From: Methanoregula sp.
Lineage (GTDB): Archaea > Halobacteriota > Methanomicrobia > Methanomicrobiales > Methanospirillaceae
Assembly (NCBI RefSeq): GCF_002835825.1
Contig: NZ_PIZH01000087.1
Span: 1-6,915, forward strand
Direction: 5' to 3'
Length of the DNA: 6,915 nt
A model generated the notes under the pieces. That model did no database searches and was not told where the DNA came from. It saw only the letters and a program-made list of their open reading frames with translations. Made by a program: the position numbers and the translations under genes. Numbering within the stretch: position 1 is the first letter of the stretch; each line of letters opens with the position of its first letter. Shown here piece after piece: positions 1-5,661 of the stretch.

Positions 1-1
1 C

Positions 2-1165
2 ATGGAAGCGCCGAAGATGGCAGCGGGAACCGACCGGCTCCTCTTCTTCCACAACCTTGACGGCCACAAAGCGGTCATGAACATGACCGCGAGCCGGAAG
101 TCCCTCTCGCTCGCGCTCGGGATTGAAGAGGCAACGATGGTGAAGACCCTTGCGGATGCGCAGTTCAACGGGAAGGTGATCGAAGACGGCACGCTCTCCA
201 TGCAGAAGCCTGATCTCACGAAGCTCCCCATCATGCACCACTTTCCGAAAGATGCCGGGAAGTACCTCACCTCGGCTATTGTCTTCTCGCGCTGGGATGG
301 CGTGGAGAACGCATCAATCCACCGGATGCTCGTGCTTGATGACCACCGGCTGGTCGCACGGCTCGTCGAGGGACGGCACACGCATGTGATGCTCAAAAAA
401 GCCATCGCGAAAGGCGAGAAGCTGCCCGTTGCGATCACGATTGGGACGCACCCGGCCGTCACGTTTGCCTCCTGCACGCGGGTACCGACCGGAAAGGAAC
501 TCCCGTTTGCTGCAGAACTCATGGGAGGTACGCTGAAGGTGAAGAAATGCAGCAATGGCGTGCTCGTCCCTGATGCGGAGATCGTCCTTGAAGGGTTCAT
601 CACGGCTGAACTGACCGATGAGGGCCCGTTTGTGGATATCACCGGGACCTATGACCCTGTCCGGAGACAGCACATCATCGAGATCACCGGCATGCACACG
701 AAACCGGATTTCATCTACCACGGCATCCTGCCCGGTGGGGACGAGCACAAGATGCTGATGGGGGCGCCCTACGAGCCGAAGATCTACAAGGCAGTTGCCG
801 GGGTCACCGAAGTAAAGGATGTCCTCCTCACGAAAGGGGGCTGTGGGTACCTTCACGCGGTGATCCAGATCCGGAAGAGCACGCAGGGCGACGGGAAGAA
901 CGCCATCATGGCAGCCTTTGCCGCCCACACGTCGCTCAAGCATGTGGTTGTTGTTGACGAGGACATTGACCCGGCAAATCCTCATGAGGTCGAGTACGCC
1001 ATCGCGACCCGGGTCAGCGGGGACCGGGATATCATGATCATCCAGGGGGTCCGCGGCTCATCGCTCGATCCCTGTCAGCTCGAGGACGGGACAAACGTGA
1101 AGGTCGGCGTTGATGCGACCATGGTACTCGGGCGCGAAGCCGAGTTCACGCGTGCCACGTGGTGA
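2..1165 (+). CDS. UbiD-family decarboxylase, probable anhydromevalonate phosphate decarboxylase (5' partial)
   Basis: This is a UbiD-family, prenylated-FMN-dependent decarboxylase. Next to an aconitase-X gene it most likely converts trans-anhydromevalonate 5-phosphate to isopentenyl phosphate in the archaeal modified mevalonate pathway. Counting from the first Met in the window, I see NASIHR (103-108), matching the N-x4-R cofactor-binding motif of fungal Fdc1. EGPFVD (207-212) sits where Fdc1 has EGPFGE and E. coli UbiD has EGPYGD; the second acid is Asp here. The C-terminal signature DEDIDP (319-324) and LDP (355-357) are also present. The 387 visible residues are short for the family (about 420-490). 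The window opens on a sequence (EAPKMA) that in relatives lies roughly 20-30 residues inside the protein. I therefore think the true start is upstream and the ATG at 2 is an internal Met. The stop TGA (1163-1165) lies within the ribosome binding site of the next gene. Family certain; substrate inferred from context. Confidence 0.9.
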   Translation: MEAPKMAAGTDRLLFFHNLDGHKAVMNMTASRKSLSLALGIEEATMVKTLADAQFNGKVIEDGTLSMQKPDLTKLPIMHHFPKDAGKYLTSAIVFSRWDGVENASIHRMLVLDDHRLVARLVEGRHTHVMLKKAIAKGEKLPVAITIGTHPAVTFASCTRVPTGKELPFAAELMGGTLKVKKCSNGVLVPDAEIVLEGFITAELTDEGPFVDITGTYDPVRRQHIIEITGMHTKPDFIYHGILPGGDEHKMLMGAPYEPKIYKAVAGVTEVKDVLLTKGGCGYLHAVIQIRKSTQGDGKNAIMAAFAAHTSLKHVVVVDEDIDPANPHEVEYAIATRVSGDRDIMIIQGVRGSSLDPCQLEDGTNVKVGVDATMVLGREAEFTRATW

Positions 1166-1169
1166 GACC

Positions 1170-2336
1170 ATGCATCTTGACCGAGACGACGAAAAGATCC
1201 TTGCCGGGGAGCAGGGCGAAACGAAGCAGAAGATGCTTGAGCTCCTTGTTGCGCTCGGCAAGGTCTTCGGGGCGGAGCGGCTCGTCCCGATCAGGAGTGC
1301 GCAGGTGAGCGGGGCGTCCTACAAGACCATCGGTGAGTACGGCCTCCAGTGGCTTGCCTCGCTCGATGCAAAAGCCGTTGTGCCGGCGGTGCTGAACCCG
1401 ATCGGCATGCCAAGGGGCCGCTTTGAAGAGATGGGTGTTGACCCGGACTTTGCCGTAAAGCAGCAGGCGGTTGTTGCAGCCTACGAACGGCTTGGTATTG
1501 CCCTTGAGTGCACCTGTACGCCCTACTACCTCCGCGAGACCTCGTTTGGCGACCACCTTGCCTGGTCGGAGTCCTCCGCGGTCAGCTATGCAAACTCCGT
1601 GATCGGTGCCCGGACCAATCGCGAGGGCGGCCCCGGCGCCCTTGCCGCAGCGATTGTGGGAAAGACGCCGTGTTACGGGCTCCACCTTGAAGCGAAGCGC
1701 AAGCCGCAGGTGATCGTCCGCGTCGAGGCTGATACCCGCAACTGGGACATAGCCCATTACGGGGCGCTCGGGTACCATGCGGGAAAACTCGTGGGCAACC
1801 GGATCCCGTTCTTCTCGGGGCTTGAGTCCGCCATCCCCGAACGGCTCAAGGGGCTCGGGGCGGCGATGGCGGCGACCGGTGCTGTGGCCCTGTACCATGT
1901 CGAGGGCGTGACGCCCGAGGCAGCGCAGGGACTGTTCGACCTCTCCGGCCTTGAGGTGATCAATGTTGAGACAGGGGATGTCGAGCGGCTCTTCAAGGAG
2001 ATCCCGGTTGATGCTGTTGCCGTGGGCTGTCCGCACTGTTCGCCTGCGGAACTGGAGGAGATTGCCGGCCTCCTGAAAGGGAAGGTCGTCACCATGCCGT
2101 TCTATGTCTTTGCCGCGCAGGGCGTGATTGACCGGAACCAGAAGACCGTGGACCAGATCGAGAAGAGCGGGGCCCGGGTCTTTGCCGATACCTGCATGGT
2201 GGTCTCGCCCGTTATGGAGCAGTACGAGGCGATCATGGTGAACTCAGGCAAGGCCCTTGCATATGTGCCGGACATGTGCGCCGCGGTCTCACGTATCGGA
2301 ACAGTTGCCGAGTGCGTGAAAGTGGCAACGGAGTGA
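1170..2336 (+). CDS. Aconitase X catalytic domain protein, probable phosphomevalonate dehydratase large subunit
   Basis: This 388-residue protein belongs to the aconitase X (AcnX) family. In archaea its members form the large subunit of phosphomevalonate dehydratase, an iron-sulfur enzyme that dehydrates mevalonate 5-phosphate to trans-anhydromevalonate 5-phosphate. Recognisable segments are ECTCTPYY (113-120), AWSESSAVSYANSVIGARTN (131-150) with REGGP just after, and VGCPHCS (285-291). Cys114, Cys116, Cys287, Cys290 and Cys342 are candidate cluster ligands; I cannot say which are used. The start is the ATG at 1170, with GGTGA (1161-1165) four bases upstream. An in-frame ATG at 1110 would overlap the decarboxylase by over 50 bp and lacks a similar site. 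The upstream stop TGA is part of that GGTGA, so the two genes are probably translationally coupled. The enzyme needs a small DUF126-type subunit, not fused here and not seen in the window. Family assignment is firm; the substrate comes from family knowledge and the neighbouring gene. Confidence 0.9.
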   Translation: MHLDRDDEKILAGEQGETKQKMLELLVALGKVFGAERLVPIRSAQVSGASYKTIGEYGLQWLASLDAKAVVPAVLNPIGMPRGRFEEMGVDPDFAVKQQAVVAAYERLGIALECTCTPYYLRETSFGDHLAWSESSAVSYANSVIGARTNREGGPGALAAAIVGKTPCYGLHLEAKRKPQVIVRVEADTRNWDIAHYGALGYHAGKLVGNRIPFFSGLESAIPERLKGLGAAMAATGAVALYHVEGVTPEAAQGLFDLSGLEVINVETGDVERLFKEIPVDAVAVGCPHCSPAELEEIAGLLKGKVVTMPFYVFAAQGVIDRNQKTVDQIEKSGARVFADTCMVVSPVMEQYEAIMVNSGKALAYVPDMCAAVSRIGTVAECVKVATE

Positions 2337-2375
2337 TCTTCCCTTTCAGGAGATCACGGCCACAGTTTTAAAAAA
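2333..2375. terminator. Probable bidirectional terminator between convergent genes
   Basis: The 44 bp between the dehydratase stop and the stop of the minus-strand small gene contain an inverted repeat, GTGATCT (2333-2339) with AGATCAC (2351-2357). A smaller CCT/AGG pair lies inside its loop. Downstream is TTTT (2366-2369) followed directly by A6 (2370-2375), which reads as T6 on the minus strand. Archaeal RNA polymerase terminates at T-tracts, so the site could end transcripts from both sides. The left arm overlaps the dehydratase stop codon (2334-2336). This is inference from sequence alone. Confidence 0.5.
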
Positions 2376-2380
2376 GTTCC

Positions 2381-2710
2381 TCACCGTACGGCCAGCAGGA
2401 TCTTCCGGATCTCTTCCACGGCTTCGGGTGAGGGATTTTTTCCCGGCCGCACGCCGTCACCATAGGAAAGGATCTTCCTGGCAGTTTCCATGTTCAGGTT
2501 CATGAACGGGATTTTGTCCCATACCTTCTGGTCGATCTTGTTCCACGTGCACTGGAGCAGGTGAGAGAGGAGCATGATGTCAGATTCCGACAGCAACTTC
2601 CAGTCTGCACCGATGCCCTGCTGCATCAGTTTCATCGAACCCTCGACTGTCTTCCCGCGGTGGACATGGTACAGGCGCCTTCCCAGCTCTGCCTGGGTTA
2701 CCTCCGGCAT
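2381..2710 (-). CDS. Small protein of unknown function, paralogue of the divergent gene at 2863
   Basis: I do not recognise this 109-residue protein. The start is the ATG at 2708-2710 (protein MPEVTQAELGRR...), supported by a strong GGAGGT on the minus strand (2717-2722) six bases upstream. The start also aligns exactly with its paralogue's. A 28-residue in-frame extension to 2794 has neither support. The protein looks soluble and mostly helical, with no signal peptide or membrane span. It has a conserved-looking core with Trp37, Trp56 and Trp64, Asp44 and Asp60, and a C-terminal part containing RPGKNPSPEAVEEI (88-101). A gapless alignment by eye to the gene at 2863 gives 22 identities over the first 81 residues, including ELGRR at 8-12 and all three Trp. 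It is convergent with the dehydratase gene and divergent from its paralogue, so it is transcribed alone. Confidence 0.85.
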   Translation of the reverse strand: MPEVTQAELGRRLYHVHRGKTVEGSMKLMQQGIGADWKLLSESDIMLLSHLLQCTWNKIDQKVWDKIPFMNLNMETARKILSYGDGVRPGKNPSPEAVEEIRKILLAVR

Positions 2711-2724
2711 TTTCTTACCTCCAG

Positions 2725-2737
2725 CCCCGTTTCGGGG
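2725..2737 (-). promoter_or_regulatory. Small hairpin just upstream of the ribosome binding site
   Basis: CCCCG (2725-2729), a three-base loop and CGGGG (2733-2737) form a perfect 5-bp inverted repeat. It lies two bases upstream of the GGAGGT of the minus-strand small gene. If that gene's TATA-like box at 2764-2771 is real, transcription would start near 2740 and this hairpin would sit at the very 5' end of the mRNA. There it could protect the message or limit ribosome access. The repeat is visible; the role is inferred. Confidence 0.35.
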
Positions 2738-2763
2738 ATGATGAGTGAGTCCCGCTGTGCACC

Positions 2764-2771
2764 CATAAATG
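2764..2771 (-). promoter_or_regulatory. Candidate TATA box for the minus-strand small gene
   Basis: On the minus strand this reads CATTTATG, an AT-rich island in GC-rich surroundings. It lies about 55 bp upstream of the start codon. With usual archaeal spacing the transcript would begin near 2740, giving a leader of about 30 nt. The match to the archaeal TATA consensus is only moderate. Confidence 0.35.
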
Positions 2772-2821
2772 TTGCGGAGGACTGGCCGGGGCACAAACGG
2801 TCAGCCACAAGCAGGGGAAAA

Positions 2822-2830
2822 TGCTATAAT
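2822..2830 (+). promoter_or_regulatory. Candidate TATA box for the plus-strand small gene
   Basis: The sequence TGCTATAAT follows an A-rich stretch (GGGGAAAA) that could act as a TFB recognition element. Usual archaeal spacing puts the transcript start near 2853, about 10 nt before the ATG at 2863, so the message would have a very short leader. The call rests on composition and position only. Confidence 0.35.
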
Positions 2831-2862
2831 CACGGACAGGATAATTCCCCTGTGAGGGAAAT

Positions 2863-3207
2863 ATGCCTTCTACCAGTAAAGAGGAGCTGGGCAGGAGACG
2901 GTTCGAGCTCCAGAAAGAACAAGCGATCGAGGCAGCGATCGAGAAGATACGCCGCGCCCCGGATGCCGGATGGGCCTCTTTTTCCGGCGGGGACTACACC
3001 CGCCTCCGGGAGATCCTTGCGGAGATCTGGATCGGTGTTGACCGTGAGAAGTGGCAGCAGTACACGTTCTCCACGCTCACAAAGGAGGATATCCGCGAGC
3101 TTCTCGAGCTTTACGGAACCGCACCGGGCCGCGCTATCCCCCGCGCAACCATGGAAGCCATGGATGCGGTCATCTCCCATACAAAAAACGCAGGGAAAAA
3201 AGGCTGA
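2863..3207 (+). CDS. Small protein of unknown function, paralogue of the divergent gene at 2381-2710
   Basis: I do not recognise this 114-residue protein. It begins MPSTSKEELGRRRFELQ and aligns without gaps to residues 1-81 of the divergent neighbour. Shared positions include Met-Pro at the start, ELGRR at 8-12, Trp37, Ser41, Asp44, Trp56, Asp60, Trp64, Phe69, Leu72, Glu75 and Arg78. After a shift of about one residue the C-terminal parts also match at YG and PG. The protein is charged and predicted helical by eye, with a lysine-rich tail (KNAGKKG). It has no signal peptide, membrane span or cysteine. The start has only a weak GAGG-type site about five bases upstream, and the alignment fixes it better than the site does. 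It lies upstream of the ATP synthase operon but is separated from it by a GC-rich hairpin and a promoter, so it is probably not part of that operon. Confidence 0.85.
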   Translation: MPSTSKEELGRRRFELQKEQAIEAAIEKIRRAPDAGWASFSGGDYTRLREILAEIWIGVDREKWQQYTFSTLTKEDIRELLELYGTAPGRAIPRATMEAMDAVISHTKNAGKKG

Positions 3208-3222
3208 CACGTCGTGAATGCC

Positions 3223-3240
3223 CCGGGGGCCCTCCCCCGG
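3223..3240 (+). terminator. GC-rich hairpin after the small gene, possible terminator
   Basis: CCGGGGG (3223-3229) and CCCCCGG (3234-3240) form a perfect 7-bp stem with a four-base loop, starting 15 bases after the stop of the small gene. No T-tract follows directly, and archaeal termination normally depends on one. It may therefore be a 3'-end stabiliser or simply GC-rich spacer rather than a true terminator. Confidence 0.3.
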
Positions 3241-3264
3241 CCGGCCCCGAATATGCGCGATAAC

Positions 3265-3305
3265 CTTATTATAGCTGGAATCTGTAGGTTCTATCATTAG
3301 GAGGT
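3265..3305 (+). promoter_or_regulatory. Promoter and ribosome binding site of the ATP synthase operon
   Basis: CTTATTATAG (3265-3274) is the clearest AT-rich, TATA-like element in the window. Archaeal spacing predicts a transcript start near 3295, leaving a leader of about 16 nt before the ATG of subunit K at 3312. A full AGGAGGT (3299-3305) lies six bases before that ATG and would occupy much of the leader. The strong site suits the high demand for rotor-ring subunits. Confidence 0.55.
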
Positions 3306-3311
3306 AACGAG

Positions 3312-3530
3312 ATGGTTGGTTGGGAAGTCCCCATCGGGGCTGCCATCGCATTCTCCTTTGGTGCGATAGGTACGGGTTGGGCGCAGTCACGCATCGGAGC
3401 TGCCGGCGCCGGAGCGATAGCAGAGAAACCAGAGACCGCAGGTACCATCATCATCCTTGAGGCAATCCCCGAGACCCTGGTCATTCTCGGGTTCGTGGTC
3501 GCCTCGATGATCATTCTGATGGTAAAGTAA
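3312..3530 (+). CDS. atpK: A-type ATP synthase subunit K (rotor proteolipid)
   Basis: This 72-residue, very hydrophobic protein is the proteolipid that assembles into the membrane rotor ring of the archaeal A1Ao ATP synthase and carries the coupling ion. It forms one helical hairpin: helix 1 at about 5-35, a polar loop at AEKPE (37-41), and helix 2 at about 43-71. Glu54 in IPETLVILG (52-60) is the expected ion-binding carboxylate. Gln25 lies 15 residues before the loop Pro, the same spacing as the Na+-ligand Gln32 of the Ilyobacter c subunit, and Thr55 follows the key Glu. The length matches a single-hairpin subunit rather than the duplicated four-helix form. It is the first gene of the operon seen here. 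Genes for subunits H and I, which precede K in Methanosarcina, are absent upstream. The 154-nt gap to subunit E is unusual in this compact operon. Confidence 0.93.
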   Translation: MVGWEVPIGAAIAFSFGAIGTGWAQSRIGAAGAGAIAEKPETAGTIIILEAIPETLVILGFVVASMIILMVK

Positions 3531-3684
3531 TACTCCAAAAGGAGATGGCTCCGGCGCGGGAAGCCCCGTGAGCAGTGCGTTCCCAAAAAGCATATTTTTC
3601 ATCCCTTTCCCGGGCCGGGAACCCCGGGAGAGACTCGGCTCGCAGCCCGCCCTGCCGGAGCAGGCAAAAGAGGACGGTGATGCC
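3531..3684 (+). promoter_or_regulatory. K-E intercistronic region with A/T inverted repeat and strong hairpin
   Basis: This 154-nt spacer contains no convincing gene. It holds AAAAA (3585-3589) and TTTTT (3595-3599) flanking five bases. Six bases downstream is a 10-bp stem (3605-3614 with 3623-3632, one G-T wobble) closing an 8-base loop. The T5 could act as a partial terminator after K, or CATATTTTT (3591-3599) could serve as a TATA box for the later genes. The hairpin could stabilise a processed K message. All three would raise K relative to E-C-F-A, fitting a ring that needs many copies of K per complex. An in-frame extension of E to a GTG at 3568 crosses this region but has no ribosome binding site. 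Confidence 0.45.
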
Positions 3685-4269
3685 GTGGCCTATGACAATC
3701 TTTTAAAATCCGTGGAGGAGAGTGCAGAAGCGCGGGAGCGGGAGCTCCTGCAGAAGGCAGATGAGCAGGTGGAAGCGATCCGGGCAGAAGCAAGGAAACG
3801 GGCCGACGAGATCCAGCAGGCCATGGTCCGTGACGCAGAACGGTCTGTGGCCATCGAGCGCAACAAGCAGCTCTACCTGGCAAAGGGTGAGATCAAGGAA
3901 AAATCCCTTCTTGGGCGGGAGAAAGTCTTCCTCTCCGCGTTTGCAGAGGCAGAGAGACGGTTGTCCGGGCTCCGGCAGGATACTCACTATCCTGCAATCT
4001 TCGAACGGCTCGCTCGGGAGACGGTCAGCGCGATGGGAAAAAACCCGTTTGTTCTCCATGTTGACAAACGGGACCTTGAACTCTGCCGGGCAACACTCGC
4101 GGCGATGAACGTCAGCTGCGAGATCATCCCCGACATCGGGTGCACCGGCGGCCTTGTCGCAGCATCCCCGGACGGCCTTGTCACCATCGCCAACACGGTC
4201 GAGTCACGGCTCGAACGGATTCGGGAGCACAAGCGGCTTGCGATTTATAAGATCCTCTCCGGAGGCTGA
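3685..4269 (+). CDS. atpE: A-type ATP synthase subunit E (peripheral stalk)
   Basis: Subunit E forms the peripheral stalks that hold the catalytic head still against the membrane stator; its usual partner is subunit H. The 194-residue product has the expected layout. A long charged coiled-coil-like helix fills about residues 5-95, rich in Glu, Lys, Arg and Ala. A globular C-terminal domain follows, with the family signature GGLVAASPDGLVTIANT (155-171) and ESRLERIREHKR (173-184). I place the start at a GTG (3685), four bases after GGTGA (3676-3680). This gives the usual length and the typical N-terminus (Met-AYDNLLKSVEESAEA). An upstream in-frame GTG at 3568 would add 39 residues that look unlike the family and has no binding site. 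The stop is one base from the ATG of subunit C, so the two are probably translated in a coupled way. Confidence 0.92.
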   Translation: MAYDNLLKSVEESAEARERELLQKADEQVEAIRAEARKRADEIQQAMVRDAERSVAIERNKQLYLAKGEIKEKSLLGREKVFLSAFAEAERRLSGLRQDTHYPAIFERLARETVSAMGKNPFVLHVDKRDLELCRATLAAMNVSCEIIPDIGCTGGLVAASPDGLVTIANTVESRLERIREHKRLAIYKILSGG

Positions 4270-4270
4270 G

Positions 4271-5344
4271 ATGGACTGGGGGTACATCAATGCCCGGATC
4301 CGGGGGATGAAGAGCCGGCTCCTGGACCACCGGACGCTTGACAACCTCATCCTGCAGCCGGACATGGACTCACTGATGGCCGAGCTTGAGAAGACCGCGT
4401 ACCGTGAGGACCTCATCGAGGCGAAAGGGAAATACACGGGAGTCACGGCGGTCGAATACGCCCTCCGGAACAATTTTGTCCGGACATTCCGGAAGGTTCT
4501 CAACTTCTCGAAGGAGAAAGAGGCCCGGCTCTTTATCAGCATCTTCCTGCACCGCTGGGATGTCCAGAACATCAAGACGATCCTCCGCGGAAAGAACATT
4601 CACGTGACGAACGAAGAGATCGTGGACTGCCTCGTTCCCGTGGGCGAACTGGACGAAGCAGCCCTGACCGAGCTTGTCCGGCAGCCGGACGTAAAAGCAG
4701 TGATTGACCTTCTTGCAACATGGGATATCCGCTGGGCCCGGCCGCTCACCACGGCATTTCCGGAATTTGCCAGGAGCGGCGACCTCGGGATGCTGGAGTG
4801 TGCGCTCGACCGGTTCTATTACAACGACGCCCTTCTGGCAGTTTCGGGAAAAGGGGCAAACAACGCGAAGATCCGCCAGGTGCTCTCGCTTGAGGTCGAC
4901 GTGGTGAATATCAAGACTATCCTCCGGATGGTGAGGGACCGGATCGCGGTGGAGGATGCGCAGAAGTTCCTGCTGGAAGGAGGACAGGCACTGGACCAAA
5001 AGATGATCGCCCGGGTCCTTGTCCTCCCCACGATCGCAGAAGCAGCAGCCATGCTCTCAACGACGTGGTACCCCACCATGCATCCCACGCGCTACCGGTT
5101 CCTTGCAACGATACCGGAGGATGTACTCCGGGCCCAGAAGATATCTGTCATCGAGAAGCAGTTGGAGCGGCACCTGGTGAGGGAGGGTGTAGACTCATTC
5201 CTTGGCGACCCGTTGAGCGTTGCTTCGCTTATCGGGTACTTCTGGGCCAAATACAACGAGATAACGAACATCCGGATCATCTCGCGTTGCAAGACGGCCG
5301 ACTTCCCGGTCGAGAACCTCAGGGAGGAGCTGATTTATGTTTAA
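4271..5344 (+). CDS. atpC: A-type ATP synthase subunit C (central stalk socket)
   Basis: Subunit C (related to eukaryotic V-ATPase subunit d) is the funnel-shaped protein that sits on the rotor ring and receives the central stalk. The 357-residue product fits the family length of about 350-380. Repeated helical units are visible in WDVQNIKTILRGK (96-108), DVVNIKTILRM (210-220) and the C-terminal GYFWAKYNEITNIRIISR (322-339), all sharing an N-I-(K/R)-x-I-(L/I)-(R/S)-like core. This agrees with the three-fold internal repeat known for the family. There is no membrane segment, as expected. The ATG at 4271 follows GGAGG (4261-4265) by five bases; that site lies within the last codons of subunit E. 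An in-frame extension to 4154 would lie inside E and is rejected. The last eight bases overlap the start of subunit F. Confidence 0.93.
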   Translation: MDWGYINARIRGMKSRLLDHRTLDNLILQPDMDSLMAELEKTAYREDLIEAKGKYTGVTAVEYALRNNFVRTFRKVLNFSKEKEARLFISIFLHRWDVQNIKTILRGKNIHVTNEEIVDCLVPVGELDEAALTELVRQPDVKAVIDLLATWDIRWARPLTTAFPEFARSGDLGMLECALDRFYYNDALLAVSGKGANNAKIRQVLSLEVDVVNIKTILRMVRDRIAVEDAQKFLLEGGQALDQKMIARVLVLPTIAEAAAMLSTTWYPTMHPTRYRFLATIPEDVLRAQKISVIEKQLERHLVREGVDSFLGDPLSVASLIGYFWAKYNEITNIRIISRCKTADFPVENLREELIYV

Positions 5345-5657
5345 GCTCGTCATCGTAACGGACAGCGACCGGGCATCGGGATTCCGTCTCGCGGGAGCAG
5401 AGGTATACGAGGCGGATGGCATGGAGGAGGCAAAGGCCACAATCCCCCCGCTCCTCCACAAGGATGACATCGGGATCGTGGCAGTGAACGAGGAGTACAT
5501 GCTCGGGCTTGACGAGAAGCTGATGGACCGGATCGAGAAGATGCACCGCCCGCTCATCATCCCGATCCCGTCGAAGAAGAAGGAAGTGGACCGGCGGACG
5601 TACATCGAGCGGCTCCTCAGGAAAGCGATTGGGTACAACATCGTGCTGAAGAGGTGA
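5337..5657 (+). CDS. atpF: A-type ATP synthase subunit F (central stalk)
   Basis: Subunit F is a small central-stalk protein that binds subunit D in the rotor shaft and influences ATPase activity. The 106-residue product begins [20 protein letters not shown], the expected first beta strand of its CheY-like alpha/beta domain. It continues with [12 protein letters not shown] (44-55) and a proline-rich strand [11 protein letters not shown] (72-82). The C-terminal helix, [14 protein letters not shown] (89-102), is the region known to contact the rest of the stalk. The ATG overlaps the end of subunit C by eight bases, and GGAGG lies at 5323-5327, nine bases upstream. Its stop codon TGA (5655-5657) is embedded in the GGTGA ribosome binding site of subunit A, so A translation probably depends on ribosomes finishing F. 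Confidence 0.93.
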   Translation: MFKLVIVTDSDRASGFRLAGAEVYEADGMEEAKATIPPLLHKDDIGIVAVNEEYMLGLDEKLMDRIEKMHRPLIIPIPSKKKEVDRRTYIERLLRKAIGYNIVLKR

Positions 5658-5661
5658 TGGT

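Noticed and set aside
314..985. Minus-strand 223-residue open frame inside the decarboxylase gene
   Set aside because: It lies wholly opposite a gene with clear UbiD motifs, resembles no family and is explained by GC-rich codon use.
1146..2036. Minus-strand 296-residue open frame opposite the dehydratase gene
   Set aside because: It is rich in Arg, His and Pro as expected of an antisense shadow, and the plus-strand frame carries recognised AcnX motifs.
2711..2794. N-terminal extension of the minus-strand small gene
   Set aside because: The strong GGAGGT lies downstream of it, and the paralogue alignment starts exactly at the Met at 2708-2710.
2381..3207. The small gene pair as a toxin-antitoxin system
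   Set aside because: Toxin and antitoxin are normally unrelated proteins in one operon. These two are homologous to each other and divergently transcribed, and neither shows a known toxin or DNA-binding motif.
2561..3217. Plus-strand 218-residue frame spanning the divergent promoter region
   Set aside because: It crosses both paralogous genes in other frames, is rich in Ser, Arg and Pro, and conflicts with the two genes supported by mutual homology.
3545..3571. Eight-codon open frame after subunit K as a possible leader peptide
   Set aside because: GGAG directly abuts the ATG with no spacing, and there is no run of a regulatory amino acid.
3568..3684. N-terminal extension of subunit E from an upstream GTG
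   Set aside because: There is no ribosome binding site, the extra 39 residues do not look like subunit E, and the region carries hairpin structure instead.
4154..4270. N-terminal extension of subunit C into subunit E
   Set aside because: It lies in another frame of a conserved part of E, while the ATG at 4271 has a good GGAGG and the canonical N-terminus.
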